Source of the DNA: an uncultured Bacteroidales bacterium
GTDB taxonomy: Bacteria; Bacteroidota; Bacteroidia; Bacteroidales; Muribaculaceae
Length of the DNA stretch: 25,796 nt
NCBI GenBank assembly: GCA_949123685.1
Contig: CASBHZ010000043.1
Location: 1 to 25,796 of the forward strand
Reading direction: 5' to 3'
Shown: one piece after another, positions 1 to 7,621 of the stretch
Layout: each line of letters starts with the position of its first letter
How positions within the stretch are numbered: position 1 is the first letter of the stretch
Position numbers and translations under genes: made by a program
Notes under the pieces: generated by a model
The model's input: only the letters and a program-made list of their open reading frames with translations
Told to the model about the DNA's origin: nothing
Databases searched by the model: none

Positions 1-47
1 GAGATACTATCGCGTGACTGGAGTTCAGACGTGTGCTCTTCCGATCT
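1..47 (+). other. Illumina adapter contamination at contig end
   Basis: Positions 14-47 match the Illumina TruSeq read-2 primer sequence (starts GTGACTGGAGTTCAGACGTG and ends CTCTTCCGATCT). The five bases before the index, GAGAT, fit the end of the P7 oligonucleotide, and positions 6-13 (ACTATCGC) then sit exactly where an 8-base sample index belongs. This is library DNA joined to the genome, not organism sequence. Translated, it gives the known contaminant peptide MTGVQTCALPI, which appears here as a false N-terminus of the first gene. Confidence 0.97.
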
Positions 48-916
48 GCAAGAACGAAAACGATACCAAACAGTTGACAGAGGTGAATAAAGAACTTCTC
101 AGCCAGCTCAAACTCGGCGAAGTTCGCAAAGTGATGGTGCCGACAACCGATGGAGGCATGATGACTTGTTGGGAGATCCTTCCTCCTGATTTCGATCCTA
201 ATAAGAAATATCCGGCGATCTTGTATTGTCAAGGTGGTCCACAGCAGGCTGTCAGCCAATTCTGGAGCTATCGTTGGAATTTCATGATCATGGCGGCACA
301 CGGATATGTTGTAATTGCACCTAACCGCCATGGTGTTCCTGGATTCGGGACAGAGTGGAACCGTCAGATCTCCGGAGATTATGGAGGTCAGAATATGCAG
401 GATTATTTTGCGGCAACAGATTATCTTAAATCCCAATCTTATGTCGATTCAAATCATGTCGGCGCAATAGGTGCAAGCTATGGTGGATTCTCTGTTTATT
501 GGCTTGCAGGTCATAACGAAGGTCGTTTTGCTGCACTAATCGCTCACGCAGGAATCTTCAATGTCGAAGCGCAATATCTCGAAACAGAAGAAATGTGGTT
601 TGCCGACTTTGATCTGGGTGGACCATATTGGGATAAGGAAAATGCTGTAGCGCAGCGCACTTATGCCAACTCACCTCATCGTTTTGTCAATAACTGGACA
701 GCCCCGATGCTTATCACCGTAGGAGAACTTGACTATCGCATACTTGCCTCTCAAGGCATGCAAGCCTTCAATGCAGCAAAGATGCATGGACTTGAAGCAG
801 AAATGTTGGTATTCCCGGATGAAAACCACTGGGTGCTTAAACCTCAGAACGCCATTCTTTGGCAACGCACATTCTTCCGGTTCCTTGACAGGCATTTAAA
901 GACACAGACGAAATAA
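48..916 (+). CDS. S9 family peptidase (DPP IV / prolyl oligopeptidase type), C-terminal part
   Basis: This is the 3' part of a serine peptidase gene; its start is lost at the adapter junction. The reading frame is open through the adapter, but only codons after position 47 are real. Numbering residues from the adapter GTG at 14, the alpha/beta-hydrolase catalytic domain shows the nucleophile elbow GASYGG with Ser155, the acid Asp240 in GELDYR, and His272 in DENHW, so the triad is complete. An oxyanion-type segment, YCQGGPQ, lies at 71-77. Family members cleave dipeptides or short peptides after proline or similar residues, usually in the periplasm, and carry an N-terminal beta-propeller that would lie outside this contig. 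Bacteroidales encode several such peptidases for peptide use, so I do not assign DPP IV specifically. The gene ends in a terminator shared with the facing lipoprotein operon. Confidence 0.92.
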
Positions 917-933
917 AGCTAAAACCTATACTA

Positions 934-987
934 ATATATTAAAATGGCAGACGTGCAATATTTAACATGTCTGCCATTTTAATATAT
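934..987. terminator. Bidirectional intrinsic terminator
   Basis: A perfect 19-bp inverted repeat (934-952 and 969-987; core AAAATGGCAGAC / GTCTGCCATTTT) surrounds a 16-base spacer. It lies between the convergent peptidase gene and the lipoprotein operon. The A- and T-rich outer parts of the arms provide a U-tract in either direction, so it probably ends transcription from both sides. Confidence 0.8.
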
Positions 988-1064
988 AGAAAAGATATGC
1001 GCTTATATGCGAAAATTACTCTTCTTATAAAGGAAAGTTAACCTCATACACATTCCATGAAACA

Positions 1065-2000
1065 CTACCATAACCAGCCGGGATGATTCTGATTATACTC
1101 TTTTCTCATCTTTGATATCTCTTCTTCAGAGGGCATATTAGAAAAACCAAGACCATAATACTGGTCATCAGTCTGACTATACAGATTTACAAGACGAAGG
1201 GTATCAGACAATATCTCGTCAGGTATCTTACCATGTATATAATTCCATCGCAAGATTGCGCCATACCAATTCCTCTCACCATCCCTGAATACGGTGCGTC
1301 CTCCTGCACCATCCCAATCTATTGTAGTATAGTTATTGTCTTCCATGTATATTTTTGCATCAACAATTGCCGGAGCCACACCTGAGAATCCATTATTTGA
1401 GAGATTGAAGGCGGTGGGATGTCTCATTGTTCCGTCGGGAGCCTCAGACTTGAGGTTTAACACAGATGTAGGCAATTGTATAAGGCTCTTGTTTCCCATA
1501 ATCTGGACCACATTGAGATTCTCGTTGAAAATATCATCAGGTAACCTATCAATAGATGTGTTGTTAATCCAAATCTCTTCAAGGTTCTTCAATGAAATCA
1601 TTCGGGGCAAATATCCGAAATATGACCCACCACGTATTTGAATGTTCTTCAATTTATCCAGATTAATAATTGCCTCTGGAACCGACGAAGGATTATAAGG
1701 TAAGGCTGGCGCGACAAGAATAAGAGTTACCACCTTGAACTCGTTCCTGGTTTCATCCCATTCCCACTCCACAGGCCATGTTGAAACATCTGATAAATCA
1801 AATCCTGTATCCTTGGCAAATCTCTCCGACATATAATAAGCATTTTTCTTGAAGATCGCACAACATGCGGTGCTGTCGGCAAGACTATGTATCCGTTTCG
1901 TCTGAATAACCGGTTCTGGCTTGTCGTTATTGTCGCATCCTGATAGCATAATACTAACCACAATACCAAATAACACTATAATATATAATCCCTTTTTCAT
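1065..2000 (-). CDS. Leucine-rich-repeat lipoprotein
   Basis: A 311-residue protein with a lipoprotein signal: basic start MKKG, hydrophobic core, lipobox LSGC with Cys22, then an acidic stretch (CDNNDKPE) of the kind that sends Bacteroidetes lipoproteins to the cell surface. Residues about 110-225 form irregular leucine-rich repeats: regularly spaced hydrophobic positions such as LKNIQIRGG, LKNLEEIWINN and NLNVVQIMGN. A later segment, IHGKIPDEI, resembles the LxGxIPxxI pattern of plant-type repeats. Such proteins usually bind proteins or glycans; the partner is unknown and no enzyme motif is visible. It lies 57 bases downstream of the larger lipoprotein gene on the same strand and is probably cotranscribed from the promoter at 3984-4013. 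Base composition looks normal for the window, unlike its upstream partner. Confidence 0.85.
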   Translation of the reverse strand: MKKGLYIIVLFGIVVSIMLSGCDNNDKPEPVIQTKRIHSLADSTACCAIFKKNAYYMSERFAKDTGFDLSDVSTWPVEWEWDETRNEFKVVTLILVAPALPYNPSSVPEAIINLDKLKNIQIRGGSYFGYLPRMISLKNLEEIWINNTSIDRLPDDIFNENLNVVQIMGNKSLIQLPTSVLNLKSEAPDGTMRHPTAFNLSNNGFSGVAPAIVDAKIYMEDNNYTTIDWDGAGGRTVFRDGERNWYGAILRWNYIHGKIPDEILSDTLRLVNLYSQTDDQYYGLGFSNMPSEEEISKMRKEYNQNHPGWLW

Positions 2001-2057
2001 ATGTATATTCTCTATTATAATTACGTAAAAATACTATTTATATCGAATTTTAACATT

Positions 2058-3854
2058 CTACTTCACCACTACTTGACTACGAAGTTTATCATAAGTCCCA
2101 TTATCAAATTTATTTAATAAATAATCACTTGATGCTTTACTTTGAATAAGTGTCATTGTTAAATTATCATAACTATTTAACAGACTGGGATCCCATTCAA
2201 ATTTAGGAACAAAAGTTCTTGTATTAATTGTCGTGTCCATTTTTCCTTCAAATTCAGTTATTATGTATAAACTAACTTTTGCAAGATTAGCTCTTGAATT
2301 AAATATAAATTCCCCCCTTGCTGTACGATTACTTGCCGGACCATAAACATACTTATAAACAGGAACTGGACCACTATTTTTACCATATATATTCCATAAA
2401 TTATAATAACCTATATTAGTCGACATGCTATTTGAGTACATACTATAATATTCATTTTCATATAGAGGCGTACCACTAATAATTGGTTGAAGTCCATAAC
2501 CATTTTTATATGAACCAAGTGATCCATAACTAGCAATTGATGCAAATGGTTTTAAAATAGTGTCATTACTATGGTATGTATACGTAATAATCTCACACTC
2601 TGTCCAATATTTTTTTATATTGGGTAAAATCTGTGGATTTATAATAACATCAGCCTTATAGTTTCCTGATGTTCCAAAAGTATATGTGTTATTGTCACTC
2701 TGAATACCTCCTGGAGCGGATGATAATACACCTATCGGATGAACATACACAGTCGGATTGTCTGTCAAATTCCATACCCCTAATTTAAGTCCTGTTATAT
2801 CTTCTCCAATATCAAACCCTCTATTAATTGCTCCTGATATAGTTGTTTTTTTCGCATTAAACTCTGATTTTATATTGCTTTTCATTGTCATTTTTACAGT
2901 TTGCACAGAAGAAGTAGTTTGCGAAAATGAACCAAAAAGACCATTGAAAATTTTATTAAGTCCCAATGTTATCAAACCTTTAGTTCCTTCTCCAAGTAAT
3001 TTAGACATAAATGAATCTCCTCCTTTTTCCAAAACATAATTCTCAGCCCATTTTTTTACATTATCCCCCGTAACTGTAGTAAGAGTATTATGCATATTAC
3101 TGAATGGTTTTTTAGATCCATCTGTAATTATTTTTCCATCAACAACTCCATCAATTTTTCCTACAATGTCACCAATATAAATGTCTAATGCATTAGAACT
3201 AATTTGTAATTTTTGTGATGGAGCTGGATTTGGATCATAAGCTAATGTAGGAATTACAAATACATTCCATCCAACTTTTATTTTCTGGTCATCATTACCA
3301 CTTGTAGTACCAAATTTATATTGATTACCAAATTTATATATTACTGGCAATGACAGATCCATAGTCCCATTCAACCACCCCTGAGGATAGTTACAATATA
3401 CTTCGTATATAGCTTGAGAATGGGCTATTGGCAATACTTCCTGATAATAGAATATTTTAAGATCTCCACTCTTCTTGTTTAAGAAAAACAGGAATATTCC
3501 GGAATTTTCCACATCCTTATTTAAAGTATGTAGAACCATAGTCCAACCGTTATTCTTTTTTATATCTGTAGCCAAATTAAAGTCTGCATCCCCTATGGCA
3601 TTGTTAGACCAAGGTGTATAGTATTTTTTACCATTTGAATATATTGTCTCATAGTTTTCCCAATCAGTCTCAAAAGAATCTGCCCTTGTAACTTTAAAAG
3701 TTTTTGAATGTGGATATGTAGCGTCTAATTTAGGAATTAATTTTCGGTGATGATTCTCATTCAAATTTGTCAGAACATCATCTTTACATCCTTGAAAAAA
3801 TAAGAATGCAGGAAATAACATTAATCCAATAATGCTTTTAATTGAAGTTTTCAT
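2058..3854 (-). CDS. Large lipoprotein of unknown function
   Basis: A 598-residue protein that I do not recognise. The N-terminus is a lipoprotein signal (hydrophobic residues 7-20, lipobox FQGC with Cys23) followed by KDD, a good match to a Bacteroidetes surface-export signal. The body is rich in Asn, Tyr, Thr and Ser with many short beta-prone stretches and no repeat or catalytic motif I can name. Residues 284-310 form a Gly/Leu-rich apolar stretch (LITLGLNKIFNGLFGSF), followed at 311-340 by an alternating Ser/Thr/Lys/Val segment; elsewhere the chain is polar. The gene is clearly more A+T-rich than its neighbours: one 60-base line at 2401 has only 15 G or C. That hints at foreign origin. 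It is first in a two-gene operon with the leucine-rich-repeat lipoprotein. No Shine-Dalgarno sequence precedes the ATG, which is usual in this phylum. Confidence 0.8.
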   Translation of the reverse strand: MKTSIKSIIGLMLFPAFLFFQGCKDDVLTNLNENHHRKLIPKLDATYPHSKTFKVTRADSFETDWENYETIYSNGKKYYTPWSNNAIGDADFNLATDIKKNNGWTMVLHTLNKDVENSGIFLFFLNKKSGDLKIFYYQEVLPIAHSQAIYEVYCNYPQGWLNGTMDLSLPVIYKFGNQYKFGTTSGNDDQKIKVGWNVFVIPTLAYDPNPAPSQKLQISSNALDIYIGDIVGKIDGVVDGKIITDGSKKPFSNMHNTLTTVTGDNVKKWAENYVLEKGGDSFMSKLLGEGTKGLITLGLNKIFNGLFGSFSQTTSSVQTVKMTMKSNIKSEFNAKKTTISGAINRGFDIGEDITGLKLGVWNLTDNPTVYVHPIGVLSSAPGGIQSDNNTYTFGTSGNYKADVIINPQILPNIKKYWTECEIITYTYHSNDTILKPFASIASYGSLGSYKNGYGLQPIISGTPLYENEYYSMYSNSMSTNIGYYNLWNIYGKNSGPVPVYKYVYGPASNRTARGEFIFNSRANLAKVSLYIITEFEGKMDTTINTRTFVPKFEWDPSLLNSYDNLTMTLIQSKASSDYLLNKFDNGTYDKLRSQVVVK

Positions 3855-3983
3855 GAATATAAGTTTTTAAGTTATACAATTTATATTACCTGAAATATAA
3901 CATGTTACAAGGATATCACATCCTTATAATGACACTAATTGTAAATCTGATCAACTCTGAATCTCTTATATTTTTCCTTGGCA

Positions 3984-4013
3984 CAAATATAGTTAAAAAA
4001 AATTAAAACACAA
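3984..4013 (-). promoter_or_regulatory. Promoter of the lipoprotein operon
   Basis: On the minus strand there is TTG (4013-4011), a 19-base A/T spacer, then TATATTTG (3991-3984), an exact match to the Bacteroidetes sigma-ABfr pattern TTG-n19-TAnnTTTG. The start of transcription should be near 3977, giving a leader of about 120 bases before the ATG at 3854. A small hairpin lies in that leader (AAGGAT / ATCCTT at 3909-3914 and 3920-3925). Confidence 0.75.
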
Positions 4014-4064
4014 ATTTATTTTTGAATATTGAGAGCTTTAAATCTATCAATTTAAAATTTTAAA

Positions 4065-4148
4065 ACTTAAGTAAGTGACTACAAAAAGTTTTATGTCTAA
4101 CTTTTAGGAGTCGCTTTAATGCTTATTGGTCCATTTACTTAAGTAAGT
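4065..4148. repeat. 12-base direct repeats around an imperfect inverted repeat
   Basis: ACTTAAGTAAGT occurs at 4065-4076 and again at 4137-4148, 72 bases apart. Between them is an imperfect inverted repeat, 4075-4090 against 4099-4114 (13 of 16 positions pair), with an 8-base loop. The direct repeats contain the palindrome ACTTAAGT. The arrangement could be a small mobile remnant flanked by duplicated target, or paired protein-binding sites upstream of the lipoprotein promoter. I cannot choose between these. Confidence 0.45.
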
Positions 4149-4394
4149 AATAAAAATTAACGGATATAAGATCTTGCACTATAAATCTTGTTTTTGACTA
4201 TTTTTACCTTGTAATTCAGCCGCATATGTCTATATGCTCCTTCATTACGCGACAAAAACATCTCAAAATAACGGCGTTTTATACGTGCATTAATTTTTCT
4301 TATCAAGTCGCAAAGCATTGTGACAGAAACATTGCAATTTGACACTCATATGGGTGGCAATTTAAATGAATCATAGACTCAATAATTATCACCG

Positions 4395-4644
4395 AAATAA
4401 CAACACAGATACACAGAGTCGCAGAGATTTAGATACAAAAATAATACTGAAAATATCAGGCACTGAGGATCGTAAACGACCTGACGGAGACACAGAGCCA
4501 GATTAGGCATTTGAATGTTGGATGGTCTGGTAACAGATGGTTCTCAAACTCTGTGGCTCTTTCTGCATCGCAAGATGCCTCCGTGTCTTCCCCATTAAAC
4601 ATTAATCTAAATCTCTGTTCCTCTGAGCCTCTGTGTTGTTATTT
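4395..4644. repeat. Large fold-back element with CACAGAG-type arms
   Basis: Two 40-base arms, 4395-4434 and 4605-4644, are inverted copies pairing at 34 of 40 positions; both start with AAATAACAACACAGA and end with CAGAGATTTAGAT when read in the same sense. Inside are further pairings: TCAGG/CCTGA (4456-4460 with 4480-4484), ACGGAG/CTCCGT (4484-4489 with 4579-4584), AGAGCC/GGCTCT (4494-4499 with 4555-4560), CCAGA/TCTGG (4498-4502 with 4526-4530) and GCATC-GCAA-GATGC (4565-4578, a GNRA tetraloop). Some of these exclude each other. No transposase is nearby and no convincing coding frame crosses it. It resembles a non-autonomous palindromic element or a structured RNA. Sequences rich in CACAGAG/CTCTGTG recur in intergenic DNA of various bacteria. 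Confidence 0.7.
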
Positions 4645-4720
4645 AATTCCCTCGTATAAACAAGGAAAGGAGAATTGGCATCCCTCAACAACCATAATCA
4701 ACTTAATATTTAGATGCCAA

Positions 4721-4882
4721 GGCGCGAAGTTTGATTCGAATTTTCCGAAGGCAGCTTCACTCCTACCAAGTCGTTGAGCCAGCCCGCGAAAAATGTACAG
4801 CATAACAATGTAAACGGATGCATATTAAGAATTTGAAGCATCGCGGATATCCTTAATTTAAAATCCGATTTCTCTCTGCGCC
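4721..4882. repeat. Possible imperfect inverted repeat with GGCGC ends
   Basis: 4721-4744 begins GGCGCGAAG and reads into TTCGAATTTT; 4859-4882, read on the other strand, begins GGCGCAGAG and reads into TCGGATTTTA. The ends match well and the middles poorly. It sits between two clearer palindromic elements, so it may be a decayed member of a related class. The 114 bases between the arms show no gene. Confidence 0.35.
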
Positions 4883-4901
4883 AAGCCAGTACACATAAAA
4901 A

Positions 4902-4990
4902 CTCCAACCACATACAACCACGGAAAAACCACTCTTAAAGATGTAAAATGGTTATAAAAGTGGTTGTTACGTGGTTGTATGTGGTTGGAG
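4902..4990. repeat. Long hairpin with CAACCAC-rich arms
   Basis: Arms at 4902-4933 and 4959-4990 are inverted copies pairing at 30 of 32 positions; the outer 21 are perfect. The loop is 25 bases (4934-4958). Each arm contains spaced repeats of CAACCAC / GTGGTTG. No poly-T tract follows directly and no gene ends nearby on the plus strand, so a terminator role is doubtful. A repetitive palindromic element is more likely. Confidence 0.75.
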
Positions 4991-5075
4991 TATGAATAAA
5001 ATATAATTGGTTTGGACAGAGGGATAAACGGGATTTATCGGGAAAAATTTGGAACATGAAGCCAAACACCCTATT

Positions 5076-5091
5076 TACCTAATTTTAGGTA
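5076..5091. promoter_or_regulatory. Candidate operator for feoAB
   Basis: TACCTAATTTTAGGTA consists of perfect 7-base arms around TT, centred about 73 bases before the feoAB ATG. A two-fold site next to an iron importer fits binding by a dimeric metal-responsive repressor; the arm TTAGG recalls DtxR-family half-sites, although here the half-sites point outward. A weak promoter (TTG 5049-5051, 20 bases, TATTTACC 5072-5079) would place the palindrome across the transcription start. The regulator is not in this window. Confidence 0.5.
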
Positions 5092-5140
5092 TTTTTCAAA
5101 ATATTGCAAAATTGCTTATAATTATTTGCCAATTATGAGT

Positions 5141-5148
5141 TAATTTTG
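5141..5148 (+). promoter_or_regulatory. TAATTTTG, possible -7 box of feoAB
   Basis: TAATTTTG fits TAnnTTTG. No TTG lies at the usual 19-21 bases upstream (candidates are 12 and 26 away). If it is used, transcription would start within a few bases of the ATG at 5157 and the mRNA would be nearly leaderless. Confidence 0.3.
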
Positions 5149-5156
5149 TATCCGTA

Positions 5157-7598
5157 ATGAGATTATCAGATTTAAAGCCGGGAGAAACCGGCGTAATTAC
5201 CAAAATTTTAGGTCATGGCGCTTTCAGGAAGCGTGTGATGGAAATGGGATTCGTGAGAGGTCGCGAAGTGCGCGTCGTACTCAATGCCCCATTGCATGAT
5301 CCTGTGAAGTATGCGCTCATGGATTATGAAGTGTCGCTCAGACGCGCTGAAGCGGAGCTAATTGAAGTAGACCTGCTTGAAAATTGGAAAGCGTCACATG
5401 TCTCGGCAGATGCCGTCACGGAAGAACATGAAACCGAGTCAACAAAAGAGTTGCGCAAAGATAAAATTATAAATGTTGCGTTAATCGGGAATCCCAATTG
5501 TGGAAAGACATCGTTGTTCAATATTGTTTCCGGCGCACATGAACACGTTGGAAACTATGCCGGAGTCACAGTTGGAGCCAAAGCAGGAACATTAAAGCAT
5601 AAAGGTTATAGGCTAAATATTGTTGACCTTCCGGGCACATATTCCCTATCCGCATATTCCCCGGAAGAGCTATACGTAATGCGTTACCTCAGGGAGGAAA
5701 CGCCTGATGTTATAGTAAACGTAGTGGTGGCATCCAATCTTGAACGCAACCTGTATCTCACCACAGAGCTAATAGACATGAACCGGTCAATGGTGATTGA
5801 CCTTAACATGTATGACGAGCTTCAGCGAAGTGGAGTGAAACTTGATTATTCAAATCTTGGTAAAATGCTGGGGGTTCCTGTAGTGCCGACCATTGCGGCA
5901 ACAGGATTTGGGATAGAACATCTTCTTGACACCATAATTGAGGTGTATGAGATGAAAAATCCTGACACGCGCCATATTCATGTAAAGATGAATCCTGAAA
6001 TTGAAGCAGGTGTAAGGAAACTAAAAGATGAATTTAAAAAAGATTTGTCAATTTCTCACCAATTCTCACCAAGATTTCTCGCCATAAAATTTATGGAAAA
6101 GGATCCTGAAATCGAAGAGATGCTAAAACAGAATCCACAATATGAAAAATGGAGAATAATCAGGGATGAGGAAAACGATCGTATTTACAGACAGCTACAG
6201 GAAGATATAACCTCCGCAATAGCGGGTGAAAAATATGGATTCATACAGGGTGCACTAAGGGAAAACATGGAAGGATCCGTGACAAAAGAAGAGAAATCTA
6301 CAAAAATAATTGATGCATTCGTCACCAATAAACTATTCGGATTCCCATTGTTCCTCATGGCAATGTGGCTTATGTTCTGGGCTACGTTCAAGGTCGGGTC
6401 TTATCCGATGGAATGGATAGAAAGCTTTGTAAGTTGGGTGTCCGGTATCATTTCCAATGTCATGACGGATGGACCTCTGAAAGATTTATTGCTTGATGGA
6501 ATAATTGGCGGCGTCGGCGGCGTTATAGTATTCTTGCCTAACATACTTATCCTATATGCCTTCATATCATTTATGGAAGATTCAGGATATATGGCAAGGG
6601 TAGCTTTCATAATGGATAAGCTGATGCACCGCATGGGACTGCACGGGAAATCATTCATTCCTCTCATTATGGGTTTTGGATGTAATGTCCCGGCAATCAT
6701 GTCAACAAGAATCATAGAAAGCAAATCGAGCAGACTGATAACGATATTGATCAATCCTTTTATAAGTTGCTCTGCGAGAATACCGATATACGTCCTGCTC
6801 GTGGGAGCATTTTTCCCAAACTATGGAGCATGGGTATTCGTCGGACTATACACTCTCGGAATCTTAGTTGCAGTACTTACCGCAAAACTAATGCGCAAAT
6901 TCTGGTTAAAGGCTGACGAAACGCCTTTCGTAATGGAACTGCCACCATACAGAATGCCTACGGCGAAAGCCACCTTAAGAAACATGTGGGCGAAAGCAGA
7001 GCAATATCTGCGAAAAATGGGAGGACTGATCCTCGTTGCATCCATCATTATATGGGCATTGTCATATTTCCCTCATTACGACTTTGAAGATGTTCCGGAA
7101 TCATATGTCAGTCAAGTAATGGATGAAATTCCAACTGAATCCATAGAGTCCATGAACCGGAATCAAATCGAAAAAATGATATTGACTGAATACCAACAGA
7201 GTCATTCCATATTAGGAGAAATAGGACGATTCGTTGAACCTGTGGTGCGCCCGATGGAACTTGGATGGAAATCGTGTGTATCGCTTATAGCAGGATCAGC
7301 AGCCAAAGAGGTTGTGGTTTCAACGCTCGGAGTGCTATTTGTTGGAGATGACGATGCGGAGCTACTTACGGAGAAATTGAAATCCCCGTCAAGACTGACC
7401 AGCAAAGCCCCTTTCACTCCTGCCTCGGCATTGGCATTTATGGTTTTTGTGCTGTTATATTTCCCATGCATAGCAACGTTAACAGCAATTACGAGAGAGA
7501 CCGGTTCCTGGAAATACGCCTTATTCTCCGTAGGCTACAACACTGCTTTGGCATGGATACTCGCTTTCCTGACATTCAATATAGCACGCTTGTTCTGA
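5157..7598 (+). CDS. feoB: Ferrous iron transport protein FeoAB (fused FeoA-FeoB)
   Basis: An 813-residue inner-membrane Fe(II) importer in which the small FeoA domain (residues about 1-72, SH3-like, MRLSDLKPGE start) is fused to FeoB. The fusion is common in Bacteroidetes. The FeoB G domain has G1 GNPNCGKTS (111-119), G2 Thr138 in GVTVG, G3 DLPG (157-160) and G4 NMYD (217-220). The membrane part carries the family motifs GCNVPAIMSTR and SCSARIPIY, each with a conserved Cys, and ends in hydrophobic helices. The start is fixed by the FeoA N-terminus. One oddity is VVVASNLERNLYL at 189-201: families I recall read VVDA here, so the usual Asp is Val191. The gene is monocistronic, with a palindromic candidate operator upstream and a strong terminator downstream; iron-dependent repression is likely but inferred. 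Confidence 0.96.
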   Translation: MRLSDLKPGETGVITKILGHGAFRKRVMEMGFVRGREVRVVLNAPLHDPVKYALMDYEVSLRRAEAELIEVDLLENWKASHVSADAVTEEHETESTKELRKDKIINVALIGNPNCGKTSLFNIVSGAHEHVGNYAGVTVGAKAGTLKHKGYRLNIVDLPGTYSLSAYSPEELYVMRYLREETPDVIVNVVVASNLERNLYLTTELIDMNRSMVIDLNMYDELQRSGVKLDYSNLGKMLGVPVVPTIAATGFGIEHLLDTIIEVYEMKNPDTRHIHVKMNPEIEAGVRKLKDEFKKDLSISHQFSPRFLAIKFMEKDPEIEEMLKQNPQYEKWRIIRDEENDRIYRQLQEDITSAIAGEKYGFIQGALRENMEGSVTKEEKSTKIIDAFVTNKLFGFPLFLMAMWLMFWATFKVGSYPMEWIESFVSWVSGIISNVMTDGPLKDLLLDGIIGGVGGVIVFLPNILILYAFISFMEDSGYMARVAFIMDKLMHRMGLHGKSFIPLIMGFGCNVPAIMSTRIIESKSSRLITILINPFISCSARIPIYVLLVGAFFPNYGAWVFVGLYTLGILVAVLTAKLMRKFWLKADETPFVMELPPYRMPTAKATLRNMWAKAEQYLRKMGGLILVASIIIWALSYFPHYDFEDVPESYVSQVMDEIPTESIESMNRNQIEKMILTEYQQSHSILGEIGRFVEPVVRPMELGWKSCVSLIAGSAAKEVVVSTLGVLFVGDDDAELLTEKLKSPSRLTSKAPFTPASALAFMVFVLLYFPCIATLTAITRETGSWKYALFSVGYNTALAWILAFLTFNIARLF

Positions 7599-7621
7599 TA
7601 AACTTACCAACCGTTTTATAG

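Noticed and set aside
4157..4345. Minus-strand frame of 62 codons with a GTG start, very basic product
   Set aside because: No promoter, no ribosome-binding site and no recognisable motif. It lies in the repeat-rich gene-poor region and could be a gene remnant, but I cannot support it as a gene.
4511..4777. Plus-strand frame of 88 codons
   Set aside because: It runs through one arm of the CACAGAG fold-back element and into the next repeat; the product is low-quality with no family features.
4710..4913. Minus-strand frame of 67 codons
   Set aside because: It spans the weak GGCGC inverted repeat and the start of the CAACCAC hairpin; likely chance.
4380..5000. CRISPR array or tandem spacer structure
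   Set aside because: The repeats here are inverted arms, not regularly spaced direct repeats with unique spacers, and no cas gene is nearby.
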